From assembly GCF_014836905.1 (NCBI RefSeq), contig NZ_JACSPZ010000007.1, positions 1-64,000 on the forward strand: a stretch of 64,000 nt of DNA, in the 5' to 3' direction. This DNA is from Solibacillus faecavium (GTDB lineage Bacteria; Bacillota; Bacilli; Bacillales_A; Planococcaceae). The notes beneath the pieces were generated by a model. That model saw only the letters and a list, made by a program, of their open reading frames with translations. It was not told the origin of the DNA and ran no database searches. The stretch's first letter is position 1. Each line of letters starts with the position of its first letter. Of this stretch, positions 9,555 to 20,417 are shown in pieces. Position numbers and translations under genes: made by a program.

Positions 9555-11772
9555 ATTTGAGCCATCACCAGAGCAGATTAAAGAACAACGTCTATATGCG
9601 GACATGGGTATGACAGATGCAGAATTTGACTTAGCGATCGAAAAATTAGGACGCATTCCAAACTGGACAGAGACAGGTCTTTTCTCAGTTATGTGGTCTG
9701 AACATTGCTCTTATAAAAAATCAAAGCCTGTACTGCGTAAATTCCCAACAAAAGGTCCTCAAGTTTTACAAGGTCCTGGTGAAGGTGCAGGAATAGTTGA
9801 TATCGGTGATGAACAAGCGGTAGTATTCAAAATGGAATCACATAACCACCCATCTGCAATTGAGCCATACCAAGGCGCAGCAACTGGTGTAGGCGGAATT
9901 ATCCGTGACGTTTTCTCAATGGGTGCACGTCCGATTGCGATGCTGAACTCTTTACGTTTTGGTGAATTAAAGTCAGCGCGCGGTAAATATTTATTTGAAG
10001 AAGTCGTTGCAGGTATCGCGGGTTATGGTAACTGTATCGGTATTCCGACTGTAGGCGGCGAAATTGGTTTTGATCCTTGTTATGAAGGAAATCCGCTAGT
10101 AAACGCAATGTGTGTAGGGTTAATTGACCATAAGGATATCCAAAAAGGCGTTGCTGCAGGTGTAGGAAATACTGTAATGTACGTTGGTGCGAAAACAGGT
10201 CGTGACGGTATTCACGGTGCAACATTCTCTTCTGAAGAATTGACAGAAGATACTGAAGAAAGTCGTTCAGCAGTACAAGTTGGGGACCCATTCATGGAAA
10301 AATTACTTCTTGAAGCGTGCTTGGAAGTTGTTAAATCCGATGCATTAGTAGGTATTCAAGATATGGGTGCAGCCGGTCTTACATCATCCTCAGCAGAAAT
10401 GGCTTCTAAAGCTGGTACTGGTGTAGAGATGAACCTGGACTTAGTTCCTCAACGCGAAACAAACATGACGGCTTACGAAATGATGTTATCTGAATCTCAA
10501 GAGCGTATGTTAATCGTTGTAAAGGCAGGTCGTGAAGAAGAAATTAAAGCAATCTTTGATAAATATGATTTAGATGCAGTAGCGGTAGGTCGTGTAACAG
10601 ACGATAAAATGCTGCGCCTTATCCACAACGGTGAAGTAGTAGCGGAAGTACTTGCTGATGCACTTGCTGAAGATGCACCAGTGTACAATATGCCAGATGC
10701 TGAACCAGCTTACTTTGCTGAGTATCAAGGGATGGAAAACGTAGAACCTAAAGTAGTAGATTACAAGGAAACATTAACTGCTTTATTAAAAGCACCAACA
10801 ATCGCTTCTAAAGAGTGGGTATATGACCAATATGACTATCAAGTTCGTACAAATACAGTAGTAGCACCTGGATCGGATGCAGCAGTATTACGTGTACGTG
10901 GTACAAACAAAGGTTTAGCGATGACGACTGACTGTAACTCCCGCTACATCTATTTAGATCCAACAACGGGCGGTAAAATCGCAGTTGCTGAAGCAGCACG
11001 TAATATCGTATGTTCTGGTGGACAACCACTTGCAATTACTGACTGCCTGAACTTTGGTAACCCGGAGAGACCGGAAATTTTCTGGCAAATTCAAAAATCA
11101 GCAGACGGAATCGCAGAAGCTTGTTTAGCACTTGATGCACCGGTTATCGGCGGTAATGTATCGATGTATAACGAACGTTCAGGTGAAGCGGTTTACCCAA
11201 CACCGACAATCGGTATGGTCGGATTAGTAAAGGATTTAGCACATGTAACGACACAGGAAGTGAAAGCTGCCGGTGATGTTGTGTACTTAATTGGTGAAAC
11301 GAAAACTGAGTTCGGTGGGTCGGAACTACAAAAGTTAGTTGAAGGTGGTATTTCAGGTAAAGCACCATCAATTGATTTAACTGTAGAAGCAGTTCGTCAA
11401 AAGGCAATTTTAGAGGCAATTCAAGCAGGACTTGTACAATCTGCACATGACGTTTCTGAAGGTGGCGTTGCCGTTGCCTTAGCTGAAAAAACGTTTGCTG
11501 CTAATGGTCTAGGTTTGGATGTTACTTTGACTGGTTCTGCAACGACAGCTCTATTTGCAGAGTCACAATCTCGCTTTGTTTTAACGGTAAAAGAGGGAAA
11601 TACAGCTGCATTTGAAGCATTTGTAAAAGATGCAACAAAAATTGGGTCGGTAACAGCTGACGCAATGATTAAAATTAACGGTGAAACTGGCTTACTTGTT
11701 GAAGGTACTGTGGAGGAATTCCGTTCTGCTTGGAAAGGAGCAATCCCATGCTTGCTGAAATCAGAGGCTTAA
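9541..11772 (+). CDS. purL: FGAM synthase synthetase subunit PurL (small type)
   Basis: The 743-residue enzyme converts FGAR to FGAM with ATP and ammonia from PurQ. Two AIRS-like halves can be seen; [18 protein letters not shown] near the N-terminus and [19 protein letters not shown] are family signatures. The length is that of the small Gram-positive type that needs PurS and PurQ. It overlaps purQ at its start and purF at its end. Confidence 0.97.
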   Translation: MSTTKFEPSPEQIKEQRLYADMGMTDAEFDLAIEKLGRIPNWTETGLFSVMWSEHCSYKKSKPVLRKFPTKGPQVLQGPGEGAGIVDIGDEQAVVFKMESHNHPSAIEPYQGAATGVGGIIRDVFSMGARPIAMLNSLRFGELKSARGKYLFEEVVAGIAGYGNCIGIPTVGGEIGFDPCYEGNPLVNAMCVGLIDHKDIQKGVAAGVGNTVMYVGAKTGRDGIHGATFSSEELTEDTEESRSAVQVGDPFMEKLLLEACLEVVKSDALVGIQDMGAAGLTSSSAEMASKAGTGVEMNLDLVPQRETNMTAYEMMLSESQERMLIVVKAGREEEIKAIFDKYDLDAVAVGRVTDDKMLRLIHNGEVVAEVLADALAEDAPVYNMPDAEPAYFAEYQGMENVEPKVVDYKETLTALLKAPTIASKEWVYDQYDYQVRTNTVVAPGSDAAVLRVRGTNKGLAMTTDCNSRYIYLDPTTGGKIAVAEAARNIVCSGGQPLAITDCLNFGNPERPEIFWQIQKSADGIAEACLALDAPVIGGNVSMYNERSGEAVYPTPTIGMVGLVKDLAHVTTQEVKAAGDVVYLIGETKTEFGGSELQKLVEGGISGKAPSIDLTVEAVRQKAILEAIQAGLVQSAHDVSEGGVAVALAEKTFAANGLGLDVTLTGSATTALFAESQSRFVLTVKEGNTAAFEAFVKDATKIGSVTADAMIKINGETGLLVEGTVEEFRSAWKGAIPCLLKSEA

Positions 11773-13166
11773 ACGAAGAATGTGGCGTATTTGGCATTTG
11801 GGGCAACCAAGATGCAGCCCACTTAAGTTATTACGGTTTACACGCATTGCAACATCGTGGTCAGGAGGGAGCTGGTATCGTCACAACTGACGGTAATCAG
11901 CTTCAGGCTGTACGTGGTGAAGGTCTTGTAAATGACGTATTCAATGAAGATAAGTTACGTAAGGTTGTAGGGCATGCAGCAATTGCGCATGTACGTTACG
12001 CAACTGCAGGCGGGAAAGGGCTGGAAAATGTTCAGCCATTATTGTTCCGGTCTTCAACAGGCTCACTAGCGATTGCACATAATGGTAACTTGGTGAATGC
12101 CACACATTTAAAGCAGTTTTTAGAGCGCTCTGGTAGTATTTTTAATTCTACATCTGATACAGAAGTAGTTGTACATTTAATAAAAAAATCAAAGCATTCA
12201 CCTTTCCGTGCGAAAGTAAAAGAAGCTTTGTCTTTATTAAAAGGAGCATTTTCAATAATTTTGCTGACAAATGATCAGATGATTGTGGCAAGAGACCGTA
12301 ATGGGTTACGTCCGCTTTCATTAGGTAAGCTGGGCGATGCATACGTTGTTGCTTCTGAAACTTGCGCATTTGACTTAATTGGTGCGGAATTCATTCGTGA
12401 AGTAGAGCCGGGAGAATTGTTGATTATTTCAAATAATGGTCTTGAAGTAGATAGCTATGTTGAAAAAGATAAACGAACTATGTGTGCAATGGAATATGTG
12501 TATCTTGCACGTCCTGATTCTAATATTGATGAGGTTAATGTTCATATGGCACGTAAACGTATGGGTAAAGAGCTTGCAAAAGAATGTGCCCATATTGAAG
12601 CGGATGTTATTACAGGGGTACCTGATTCATCCATTTCAGCGGCAATTGGCTTTTCTGAAGAAAGTGGCATTCCATATGAGCTTGGATTGATTAAGAACAG
12701 ATATGTTGGACGTACATTTATCCAGCCTACTCAAGAGTTACGTGAGCGCGGTGTAAAGATGAAACTTTCACCTGTCGTACAAGTTGTTAAAGGAAAACGT
12801 GTCATAATGGTTGACGATTCTATCGTACGCGGTACAACGTCTAAACGTATTGTTCGCATGTTAAAAGAAGCGGGCGCAGCTGAGGTACATGTCGTAATCT
12901 CTTCACCGCCGATGACAGATCCATGCTATTACGGTATTGATACATCGACTCATGAGGAGCTCATTGCATCGAACCATAGTGTCGAGGAAATTCGTGAAGC
13001 AATTGAGGCGGATTCACTCACGTTTTTATCATTAGAAGGAATGGTACGTGCAACAAATCGTCCGTTTGAAGATGAAAATGGGGGTCTTTGCTTAGCATGC
13101 TTTACAGGGAAATATCCGACAGAAATTTTCCCTGATACAGTATTGCCACATGAAAAAGACTGTTAG
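11748..13166 (+). CDS. purF: Amidophosphoribosyltransferase
   Basis: The enzyme makes phosphoribosylamine from PRPP and glutamine, the committed step of the pathway. From the ATG at 11748 (SD AAAGGAG at 11735-11740) the product is 472 residues. It carries an 11-residue propeptide, [11 protein letters not shown], before the catalytic cysteine of CGVFGIWG, as in Bacillus subtilis. The PRPP motif [13 protein letters not shown] is present. Cysteines in CAMEYVY, DPCYYG and CLACFTG match the 4Fe-4S ligands of the Bacillus enzyme. The first 25 bases lie inside purL. An in-frame start at 11730 would put residues ahead of the propeptide. Confidence 0.96.
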   Translation: MLAEIRGLNEECGVFGIWGNQDAAHLSYYGLHALQHRGQEGAGIVTTDGNQLQAVRGEGLVNDVFNEDKLRKVVGHAAIAHVRYATAGGKGLENVQPLLFRSSTGSLAIAHNGNLVNATHLKQFLERSGSIFNSTSDTEVVVHLIKKSKHSPFRAKVKEALSLLKGAFSIILLTNDQMIVARDRNGLRPLSLGKLGDAYVVASETCAFDLIGAEFIREVEPGELLIISNNGLEVDSYVEKDKRTMCAMEYVYLARPDSNIDEVNVHMARKRMGKELAKECAHIEADVITGVPDSSISAAIGFSEESGIPYELGLIKNRYVGRTFIQPTQELRERGVKMKLSPVVQVVKGKRVIMVDDSIVRGTTSKRIVRMLKEAGAAEVHVVISSPPMTDPCYYGIDTSTHEELIASNHSVEEIREAIEADSLTFLSLEGMVRATNRPFEDENGGLCLACFTGKYPTEIFPDTVLPHEKDC

Positions 13167-13189
13167 AAATCAAGGAGGAACATGGCATT

Positions 13190-14245
13190 ATGTCAAAAGC
13201 ATATGAGCAAGCAGGCGTTAATATAGAAGCAGGATATGAAGCAGTTAAGCGTATGAAGTCACATGTTGAGCGTACGAATCGTCTAGGTGTGATGGGGACA
13301 TTCGGTGGTTTTGGCGGTATGTTTGATTTATCTGCACTGAACTTAAAAGAACCAGTTCTTATTTCAGGGACAGACGGGGTTGGGACAAAGCTAAAGCTGG
13401 CATTCATGGTTGATAAGCACGATACAATCGGTGTTGACTGTGTGGCAATGTGTGTAAATGATATTGTAGCTCAAGGTGCAGAGCCGCTTTATTTCCTCGA
13501 CTATGTGGCTGTAGGAAAAGCAGTACCAGAAAAAATTGAGCAAATTGTTAAAGGGGTAGCAGACGGTTGTGTTCAGTCTGGTGCAGCTTTAATCGGTGGA
13601 GAGACTGCTGAAATGCCAGGTCTATATGAAGAGGACGAATATGACTTGGCAGGGTTTGCTGTAGGTGCCTGTGAAAAAGCAGATATCATTACAGGCGAGA
13701 AAATTACTGAAGGTGACGTATTAATTGGTCTAGCTTCCAGTGGTGTACATTCAAATGGTTATTCATTAGTACGTAAAATTGTATTTGCAGATAATAATTT
13801 TGCGGTAGACGCTGTTGTTGAAGGTTATGAAGATCTTGGTCCAATCGGAGAAGCACTTTTAGTTCCTACAAAGCTATATGCAAAGCCTGTATTAGCGGCA
13901 CTTAAATCTGCAGATGTACATGGCTGTGCACATGTTACAGGTGGAGGCTTCTATGAAAACCTACCACGTATGATGCCTGCAGGGTTAGCAACACAAATTG
14001 ACTTAGGTACTTGGCCGGTATTACGTATCTTTGATTTCTTGAAAGAAAAAGGTGCATTAGCGGACAAAGATTTATATAACGTGTTTAACATGGGGATTGG
14101 TTTTGTCATTGCGGTACCAGCAAGTGAAGCAGAAAAAGTAATCTCTGCAGTAGAGGCAGAAGGTGAAAAAGCTTACAAAATCGGTCATGTTGTAAAAGGG
14201 GAAGGCGTTATTTTCAACGGTGAGCATGACGGGAGTTTAGTGTAA
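13190..14245 (+). CDS. purM: AIR synthetase
   Basis: The 351-residue enzyme closes FGAM to AIR with [17 protein letters not shown] and the later [11 protein letters not shown] are characteristic. A strong SD (AAGGAGGAA) precedes the ATG. Its stop shares one base with the purN start (TAATG), so the two are coupled. Confidence 0.97.
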   Translation: MSKAYEQAGVNIEAGYEAVKRMKSHVERTNRLGVMGTFGGFGGMFDLSALNLKEPVLISGTDGVGTKLKLAFMVDKHDTIGVDCVAMCVNDIVAQGAEPLYFLDYVAVGKAVPEKIEQIVKGVADGCVQSGAALIGGETAEMPGLYEEDEYDLAGFAVGACEKADIITGEKITEGDVLIGLASSGVHSNGYSLVRKIVFADNNFAVDAVVEGYEDLGPIGEALLVPTKLYAKPVLAALKSADVHGCAHVTGGGFYENLPRMMPAGLATQIDLGTWPVLRIFDFLKEKGALADKDLYNVFNMGIGFVIAVPASEAEKVISAVEAEGEKAYKIGHVVKGEGVIFNGEHDGSLV

Positions 14246-14811
14246 TGACAACGAAAATTGCCGTTTTTGCATCAGGAAGTGGCAGTAATTTTCAAGCGCT
14301 TGCTGAAAGTATCGCTAACGGAAAGCTTAATGCCGAAATCGGGCTTGTTGTGACAGACAAGCCTGGTGCCTACGTTGTAAAACGTGCTCAAAGTTTAAAT
14401 ATTCCAGTAGCAGAGTTAGCACCAAAAAGCTTTGAAGATAAAGCTGCCTATGAAGCAAAAATTGTTGAATTACTAAAAGAAAAAGAGATTGAATGGGTCA
14501 TTTTAGCGGGGTATATGCGCCTGATCGGTGAAACGCTTTTAACGGCTTATGAAAATCGTATTATTAATATCCATCCATCCTTACTGCCATCATTTCCAGG
14601 AAAAGATGCTATAGGTCAAGCGATGGAGCACGGTGTGAAAATTACCGGCGTTACCGTACATTACGTAGATGCCGGAATGGATACAGGTAAAATTATTGCA
14701 CAGGGTGCCGTTGATGTTGTAGAGGGTGACCGCGAAGCAACAGAAAATCGTATCCATAAATTAGAACATAAACTTTATTCGAAAACATTACAGCAGTTAT
14801 TTAAATCGTAA
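14245..14811 (+). CDS. purN: GAR transformylase PurN
   Basis: The 188-residue enzyme formylates GAR with 10-formyl-tetrahydrofolate. [12 protein letters not shown] at the N-terminus, the catalytic region [16 protein letters not shown] and [13 protein letters not shown] are intact. The start overlaps the purM stop. Confidence 0.97.
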   Translation: MTTKIAVFASGSGSNFQALAESIANGKLNAEIGLVVTDKPGAYVVKRAQSLNIPVAELAPKSFEDKAAYEAKIVELLKEKEIEWVILAGYMRLIGETLLTAYENRIINIHPSLLPSFPGKDAIGQAMEHGVKITGVTVHYVDAGMDTGKIIAQGAVDVVEGDREATENRIHKLEHKLYSKTLQQLFKS

Positions 14812-14878
14812 TTTCGCATGGGCCGCTCCTGTGAGGGCACTGCTCACCGAAAAAAAAGAAAAATTGGAGGACCTAATC

Positions 14879-16414
14879 GTGACGAAACGTGCACTTATTA
14901 GTGTTTCAGATAAAAATGGTATTTTAGAATTTGCAAAAGAATTAGTAGCACTTGGCTATGAAGTACTTTCAACTGGAGGTACAAAAAACTTATTACAAGA
15001 AAACAATGTACCAGTTACAGCAGTTGATGAGGTTACGAAATTCCCTGAGATTTTAGATGGTCGTGTAAAAACATTGAACCCAATGATTCACGGCGGTCTT
15101 CTTGGTAAATTTGATGAACCAAGTCATGTTGCACAAATGGAGGAGCACGGTATTGAACCAATCGAAATCGTTTGTGTAAATCTTTATCCATTCGTAGAAA
15201 CGATTTCAAAGCCAGATGTTTCTTGGGATGATGCGATTGAAAATATCGATATCGGTGGTCCAACGATGCTTCGTTCAGCAGCGAAAAACCATGATTATGT
15301 AACAGTAATCGTAGACAGTAACGACTATGCCGCAGTACTTGAAGAATTAAAGGCAGATGGCAAAACAACATTAGAAACACGTCGTCGTTTAGCGGCAAAA
15401 GTTTTCCGTCATACTGCTGCATATGATTCGTACATTTCAAATCATTTAACAACAGCAATCGGGGAAGAATTCCCTGAAAACTTAACGTTAACTTATGAAC
15501 TAAAGCAAACATTACGCTATGGTGAAAACCCTCACCAAAAGGCTGCTTTCTATGCAAAACGCCTAGGTTCGGATTTCTCGATTGCCTACGCGACACAATT
15601 GCACGGAAAAGAATTGTCATACAACAATATTCAGGACGCAAATGCTGCACTTCAAATTGTAAAAGAGTTTGAGATGCCGGCTGCTGTAGCTGTGAAGCAT
15701 ATGAATCCATGTGGTGTTGGTACAGGTGAAACAATCGAAGAAGCATTTAATAAAGCATATGAGGCAGATTCAACTTCAATTTTCGGTGGCATTATTGCAT
15801 TGAATAAAGAAGTGGACGAAGCAACTGCTGAAAAATTATCAGGTATTTTCCTAGAAATCATTATTGCACCTTCATTCTCTAAAGAAGCACTACATATTTT
15901 AACGCAAAAGAAAAATATTCGCTTAGTAACAATTGATTTTGCACAAGAGAAGCAGGACCAATTCAATGTTGTAGCGGTAGAAGGTGGTTTACTCGTTCAG
16001 GAACCAGACCGTTTCGGCTTTGGAGAAGCAGATATTAAAGTCGTTACAGACCGTGAACCGACAGAAGAAGAATGGGAAGCGTTAAAGCTTGGATGGTCAG
16101 TAGTAAAGCATGTAAAATCCAATGCGATTGTTGTTACGGACAAGCAAATGACGTTAGGTGTAGGCGCGGGGCAAATGAACCGTGTTGGAGCTGCTAAAAT
16201 TGCATTTGAACAAGCTGGTGAAAAAGCACAAGGCGCGGCATTGGCATCGGACGCATTTTTCCCGATGGGAGATACAGTAGAAGCAGCAGCAAAAGCTGGC
16301 ATCAAGGCAATCATTCAACCAGGCGGCTCGATTAAAGACCAAGAATCCATCGATGCGGCAAACAAGTATGGTATCGCAATGGTATTTACAGGTGTACGTC
16401 ATTTCAAACACTAA
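14879..16414 (+). CDS. purH: Bifunctional AICAR transformylase / IMP cyclohydrolase
   Basis: The enzyme carries out the last two steps to IMP. The N-terminal MGS-like cyclohydrolase domain starts [19 protein letters not shown]; the transformylase part contains [10 protein letters not shown]. The GTG at 14879, with SD ATTGGAGG, gives 511 residues, the normal length. The in-frame GTG at 14831 would add 16 residues and span the SD. In many Bacillus genomes purD follows at once, but here 512 bases intervene. Confidence 0.96.
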   Translation: MTKRALISVSDKNGILEFAKELVALGYEVLSTGGTKNLLQENNVPVTAVDEVTKFPEILDGRVKTLNPMIHGGLLGKFDEPSHVAQMEEHGIEPIEIVCVNLYPFVETISKPDVSWDDAIENIDIGGPTMLRSAAKNHDYVTVIVDSNDYAAVLEELKADGKTTLETRRRLAAKVFRHTAAYDSYISNHLTTAIGEEFPENLTLTYELKQTLRYGENPHQKAAFYAKRLGSDFSIAYATQLHGKELSYNNIQDANAALQIVKEFEMPAAVAVKHMNPCGVGTGETIEEAFNKAYEADSTSIFGGIIALNKEVDEATAEKLSGIFLEIIIAPSFSKEALHILTQKKNIRLVTIDFAQEKQDQFNVVAVEGGLLVQEPDRFGFGEADIKVVTDREPTEEEWEALKLGWSVVKHVKSNAIVVTDKQMTLGVGAGQMNRVGAAKIAFEQAGEKAQGAALASDAFFPMGDTVEAAAKAGIKAIIQPGGSIKDQESIDAANKYGIAMVFTGVRHFKH

Positions 16415-16458
16415 TTAGTGTCTTAATGTTAAAAACATTATATTCCTTTTAATTTTAG

Positions 16459-16487
16459 TAGAGAAAACTGCGGATTTTCGTTATAAT
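16459..16487 (+). promoter_or_regulatory. Putative promoter of the five-hairpin RNA
   Basis: A consensus -10 box TATAAT (16482-16487) lies 17 bases after TAGAGA (16459-16464, four of six matches to TTGACA). Transcription would start near 16494, just before the first hairpin. A weak hairpin, TAATGTTAAAAACATTA, at 16424-16440 precedes it. Confidence 0.6.
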
Positions 16488-16493
16488 AGAATA

Positions 16494-16781
16494 AAGTTTC
16501 GCTAATGTTCTGGCCGGACGTTAGCAGAAGCGTTTGCAAATGCTTTATTTATTCTTCTTTCTGGCTGGGAGAGGGATGAATAAGACGATTGAGCGATTCT
16601 TGGCCGGGTCCTCATCGTATAATAACTTATTAATAATGCATCGACTTTGGTCGGGAGATGTATGTTAATAATAAAATGATCATTAATTGTAATAAGCACA
16701 GCACTACTTTTGGTCGGGTATCGCAGTGCGAATGACCATTAATGAAAAACGCTCGCCTAAAATTTGGCGGGCGTTTTTTTA
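16494..16781 (+). ncRNA. Candidate structured RNA: five tandem hairpins with a shared apical loop
   Basis: Five stem-loops follow one another: H1 16501-16525 (10 bp), H2 16545-16583 (17 bp), H3 16585-16618, H4 16627-16671 and H5 16680-16745. Their stems differ completely in sequence, yet each is capped by (T)TGGYY followed by GG: TGGCC, TGGCT, TTGGCC, TTGGTC and TTGGTC. H4 has a tandem G-A pair below the loop. A -10 box lies before H1 and an intrinsic terminator after H5, so a free RNA of about 285 bases is likely. Conserved loops on unrelated stems point to a protein or RNA partner that binds the loops. I do not recognise it as a known riboswitch class. No coding frame is credible here. Confidence 0.72.
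16746..16781 (+). terminator. Intrinsic terminator between purH and purD
   Basis: The stem AAAACGCTCGCC/GGCGGGCGTTTT, with one wobble pair and loop TAAAATTT, is followed by seven T. It ends the hairpin RNA and any read-through from purH. Confidence 0.92.
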
Positions 16782-16803
16782 TATAATTTTTTAACTTTAA
16801 GCC

Positions 16804-16895
16804 CATTGATTTCTATTTCGATGGATGCTTTCCACGGGCACAGCCTGAACATAGAGTTTCAGGAGTGGCCGCCTACATTAAACCAACTAGTTATA
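16804..16895. repeat. Degenerate copy of the GC-rich intergenic repeat
   Basis: The segment shares TTGATTTC, GATGCTTTCC and CGGGCAC, in the same order and at similar spacing, with the left part of the complete repeat at 31871-32012. The right part is decayed. It separates the terminator at 16781 from purD. Confidence 0.55.
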
Positions 16896-16926
16896 CTAAA
16901 CTATTCATTTTAAAGGAGAGCTTATC

Positions 16927-18177
16927 ATGAACATTCTTGTAATTGGTAGTGGCGGTCGTGAACATGCAATCGCTAAACAATTTAACAACGCACCATCTGT
17001 AGAAAAGGTTTTCGTAGCACCAGGTAATGATGGAATGAGGGCGGATGCAGAAGTGATTGCAATTGATGCATTAAATTTTGTGGCACTTGCACAATTCGCC
17101 AAAGAAAACGATATCGCTCTAACTTTTGTAGGGCCGGAACAGCCATTGGCAGAAGGAATTGTCGATTACTTTAATGAGCAAGGCTTAGTTATTTTCGGTC
17201 CAACTAAGGCTGCAGCAAAAATTGAAGGTTCTAAGTCTTATGCAAAAGATATTATGAACAAATATCAAATTCCGACAGCTGCACACGAAACATTTACTGA
17301 AGCAGATAAAGCAGTTGCCTACATTAAAAAGCAAGGCGCCCCAATTGTTATTAAAGCAGATGGTTTAGCAGCTGGTAAAGGTGTTATTGTAGCGATGGAA
17401 GAAGAGGAAGCAATTGAAGCAGTTGAGGATATGATCGGCAACCAGCGCTTTGGTGATTCATCATCTCGCGTAGTAATTGAAGAGTACCTGGATGGCGAAG
17501 AATTCAGCTTTATGAGCTTCGTACATAAAGGGCAAATTTATCCAATGGTTATTGCACAAGATCATAAACGTGCATATGATGGCGACCGAGGTCCGAATAC
17601 CGGGGGAATGGGTGCTTATTCACCGGTCCCGCAAATATCTGAGGATGTAGTAAAGGTTGCTTATGATACAATCGTTCAACCGACAGTACAAGCAATGGAG
17701 ACAGAAGGTGTATCGTTTACAGGTATTTTGTATGCAGGATTAATTTTAACAGCAAAAGGCCCAAAGGTTATCGAATTTAATGCACGCTTTGGTGACCCGG
17801 AAACACAAGTTGTTCTTCCACGTATGGCATCTGACTTTGGCGAATTTATGATTAGCTTAATGAATGAAAAGCCGTTTGAGTTAAAGTGGAAAGATGAAGC
17901 GATGTTAGGGGTTGTGATAGCTGCTGAAGGCTATCCGGGTGATGTAGAAAAAGGAAATGCATTACCAGAGCTGTCCGATATTGTCTTGCCAGTGTTCCAT
18001 GCAGGTACAAAATTTGAAGATGGTCAATTTGTTGGCAATGGCGGACGAGTGCTTTTAGTTGCTGCTGAAGCCGCAACATTAAAAGAAGCGCAGGAAAAAG
18101 TCTATACAGAGCTCGCGAAAAAGCAATGGTCACACTTCTTCTTCCGTCAAGATATTGGTTGGAGAACATTTAAATAA
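16927..18177 (+). CDS. purD: GAR synthetase PurD
   Basis: The 416-residue ATP-grasp ligase joins glycine to phosphoribosylamine. VIGSGGREHAIA at the N-terminus, the loop KADGLAAGKGVIVA and EFNARFGDPETQ are diagnostic. SD AAAGGAG precedes the ATG. The gene lies 146 bases beyond a strong terminator, so it needs read-through or its own promoter. A TATACT at 16892-16897 is a possible -10 box, without a good -35. Confidence 0.96.
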   Translation: MNILVIGSGGREHAIAKQFNNAPSVEKVFVAPGNDGMRADAEVIAIDALNFVALAQFAKENDIALTFVGPEQPLAEGIVDYFNEQGLVIFGPTKAAAKIEGSKSYAKDIMNKYQIPTAAHETFTEADKAVAYIKKQGAPIVIKADGLAAGKGVIVAMEEEEAIEAVEDMIGNQRFGDSSSRVVIEEYLDGEEFSFMSFVHKGQIYPMVIAQDHKRAYDGDRGPNTGGMGAYSPVPQISEDVVKVAYDTIVQPTVQAMETEGVSFTGILYAGLILTAKGPKVIEFNARFGDPETQVVLPRMASDFGEFMISLMNEKPFELKWKDEAMLGVVIAAEGYPGDVEKGNALPELSDIVLPVFHAGTKFEDGQFVGNGGRVLLVAAEAATLKEAQEKVYTELAKKQWSHFFFRQDIGWRTFK

Positions 18178-18183
18178 TAATAG

Positions 18184-18226
18184 AGCTGTGCTAATGGTCA
18201 AATAGACTTTTAACACAGCTTTTTTA
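18184..18226 (+). terminator. Intrinsic terminator after purD
   Basis: The stem AGCTGTG/CACAGCT holds an inner GTC-AAATA-GAC stem and is followed by six T. It also lies downstream of the convergent gene at 18243-18473 and may serve both strands. Confidence 0.88.
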
Positions 18227-18242
18227 GGACTTATTTTAAGGA

Positions 18243-18473
18243 TTAATCATTAACTGGCATCATTTCACTCATTTGTTCGGAATTGGCCATTGCAACTACT
18301 GGACAGTATTGATAATAACCTTCTGCAACCTTCATCGAACCAGCAAGAATCATCATACGTCCTACTGTACATTGAGGCTTACGTGCAATTCTGCCGACAC
18401 CAAATGCAGTCATTGCTACACCACACATCATACGTACAAAAGCATTCGTTTCAGAAATATTAGGGTTTAACAT
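18243..18473 (-). CDS. YgaP-like inner membrane domain protein (DUF2892 type)
   Basis: The 76-residue protein has the plan of the DUF2892/YgaP transmembrane family: a start with NISETNAFVRMMCGVAMTAFGVGRIAR, then a second hydrophobic stretch MMILAGSMKVAEGYYQYCPVVA. A strong SD (AAAGGAGGAG) precedes the ATG on the minus strand. The function of the family is unclear. It is convergent with purD and divergent from yerA. Confidence 0.83.
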   Translation of the reverse strand: MLNPNISETNAFVRMMCGVAMTAFGVGRIARKPQCTVGRMMILAGSMKVAEGYYQYCPVVAMANSEQMSEMMPVND

Positions 18474-18663
18474 TAATAGCTCCTCCTTTTATTAGAAAAT
18501 TAAAAAAATTATTCTGGAAACACTTTGCTTTATAAAAGTGCTATGATACGATTAATTCACAAAAGGAATATTGTAGCAAAAGCCTACATAAAGCAAAATA
18601 TAATAGATTTAGTATGGTTTTTTCTAATAAAAAGATACTAAATTTTTGGAGGGAGTGTTTAAA

Positions 18664-20394
18664 ATGCCAGAAATAAACTGGAAATTAAATAATATTCGAA
18701 AGCATGTAGGTATCATTGATGGGCATGACGCTCCAAACCTGGTTTTAAGGAATGCAAAATATTTGCATAGTATACTTAAAACTTGGGTGTCAGGTAATAT
18801 TTGGATTAGTGATGACCGTATCGTTTATGTGGGAAATCAGATGCCTGCAAACCTTAATGGAACGGAAGTTATAGATTTAACAGGAAAGATTGTTGTACCG
18901 GGTTATATTGAGCCTCATGTACATCCATTTCAATTATATAATCCTCATAGTTTTGCAGAATTTAGCGCACAATCAGGAACAACAGCATTTATATCCGATA
19001 ATATGACATTTGTCTCTTTATTTGAAAATAAGAAAGCGTTTTCTTTGATGGACGAGCTTGCAAAATTACCGTTCTCTTTTTATTGGTGGAGTCGCTTTGA
19101 TTCACAAACAGAGCTTGAGAATGAAGGGGAGCTTTATTCGAATGCCTCGGTAATGGAATGGCTAGAACGTCATGATGTAGTGCTTGGTGGAGAACTTACG
19201 GGATGGCCTCGGGTAATGCACGGGGATAATCAAATGCTTTACTGGATTCAAAATGCCAAGCATAAAGGGAAAAAGATTGAAGGACATTTACCGGGTGCTT
19301 CAGAAAAAACATTAGCAAAAATGAGATTATTCGGTGTAGATGGTGATCACGAATCAATGACAATAGAAGACATTGAAGCGCGTTTACTTCATGGCTATGC
19401 CGTTACACTCCGCTATTCGTCAATTCGTCCGGATTTACCTCAACTTTTAAAAGCAGTCGTTGATAAAGGCTATGAAATATTTGATCATTTAATGATGACG
19501 ACAGACGGCTCTACACCAAGCTTTCATGAAGATGGTGTAATAGATAAATGTATTCGTGCGGCACTTGAAGCAGGAGTACGTCCGGTAGACGCATATAATA
19601 TGGCAAGTTATAATGTAGCACGTTATTATAATATGACGAATTTACATGGACTCATTGCTACAGGACGCTATGCAAGTTTAAATGTACTAACAGATGAATA
19701 TTCACCTACACCGGAATCGGTACTTTCAAAAGGTGTATGGTTAAAGCGTAATCATCAAGATATGAAGGCATTTCCATCCGTGGACTTGTCCGTTTTTGAG
19801 AGTTTGAAAATAGATTTTGACTTACATGAGTCTGATTTTCAGTTTTCGATGCCTATAGGAATTGAAATGGTCAATGATGTAATTACAAAGCCATATAGTA
19901 TAAAAAATCATGGACATAATATTTCATTAACTACAGAGCATGATGAAAGCTTTTTAATGCTCGTTGACCGTAAAGGGAAATGGCGCATTAATACAATGAT
20001 TAAAGGCTTTGCAACACATGTAAAAGGTTTTGCCTCCTCTTATTCTAATACGGGGGATATTATCTTAATCGGAAAATCGATGCATGATATGCAGCACGCA
20101 TTTAATGAGTTAAAGAAAATGGATGGCGGTATAGTACTTGTTGAAGATGGACAAGTTGTAACAAAATTACCGCTACAATTATCAGGTGCTGTGTATGATG
20201 GCGCTGTGGAAGACTTGATTCCGCTTGAGCTTGCATTAAAAAGCGCATTAAAAAAACGCGGTTATAGTCATTCAGATGCGATTTATACGTTACTATTTTT
20301 ACAATCAACGCATTTACCATATATTCGAATTACAACGCGTGGCATTTTTGATGTCATGAAAAATACGGTCATGTTACCAGCTGTGATGAGATAG
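18664..20394 (+). CDS. yerA: YerA-type adenine deaminase-like amidohydrolase
   Basis: The 576-residue protein belongs to the AdeC-like amidohydrolases. A metal-binding HxH motif is in PGYIEPHVHPFQLYNP (near residue 85), and further candidate metal ligands are in EGHLPGA and DGDHESMT. The C-terminal adenine-deaminase domain ends in KRGYSHSDAIYTLLFL. It differs from true adenine deaminase around the HxH region, so the substrate is unproven. The ATG at 18664 follows SD TTGGAGGGA; the upstream TTG at 18646 is part of that SD. The order yerA-yerB-yerC-pcrB matches Bacillus subtilis. Confidence 0.87.
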   Translation: MPEINWKLNNIRKHVGIIDGHDAPNLVLRNAKYLHSILKTWVSGNIWISDDRIVYVGNQMPANLNGTEVIDLTGKIVVPGYIEPHVHPFQLYNPHSFAEFSAQSGTTAFISDNMTFVSLFENKKAFSLMDELAKLPFSFYWWSRFDSQTELENEGELYSNASVMEWLERHDVVLGGELTGWPRVMHGDNQMLYWIQNAKHKGKKIEGHLPGASEKTLAKMRLFGVDGDHESMTIEDIEARLLHGYAVTLRYSSIRPDLPQLLKAVVDKGYEIFDHLMMTTDGSTPSFHEDGVIDKCIRAALEAGVRPVDAYNMASYNVARYYNMTNLHGLIATGRYASLNVLTDEYSPTPESVLSKGVWLKRNHQDMKAFPSVDLSVFESLKIDFDLHESDFQFSMPIGIEMVNDVITKPYSIKNHGHNISLTTEHDESFLMLVDRKGKWRINTMIKGFATHVKGFASSYSNTGDIILIGKSMHDMQHAFNELKKMDGGIVLVEDGQVVTKLPLQLSGAVYDGAVEDLIPLELALKSALKKRGYSHSDAIYTLLFLQSTHLPYIRITTRGIFDVMKNTVMLPAVMR

Positions 20395-20417
20395 ATAAAA
20401 TGAGGGGAGTTTGCAGG

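Noticed and set aside
15033-15746. 237-codon minus-strand open frame inside purH
   Set aside because: It is antisense to a well-conserved purH; composition follows the shadow frame and there is no SD.
16502-16699. Minus-strand open frame across the hairpin array
   Set aside because: It lies over the five hairpins, has no SD and yields a low-complexity peptide without family features.
16415-16926. A ZTP or second purine riboswitch before purD
   Set aside because: Neither the guanine aptamer core nor the ZTP consensus could be found; the repeated TGGYYGG loops fit neither.
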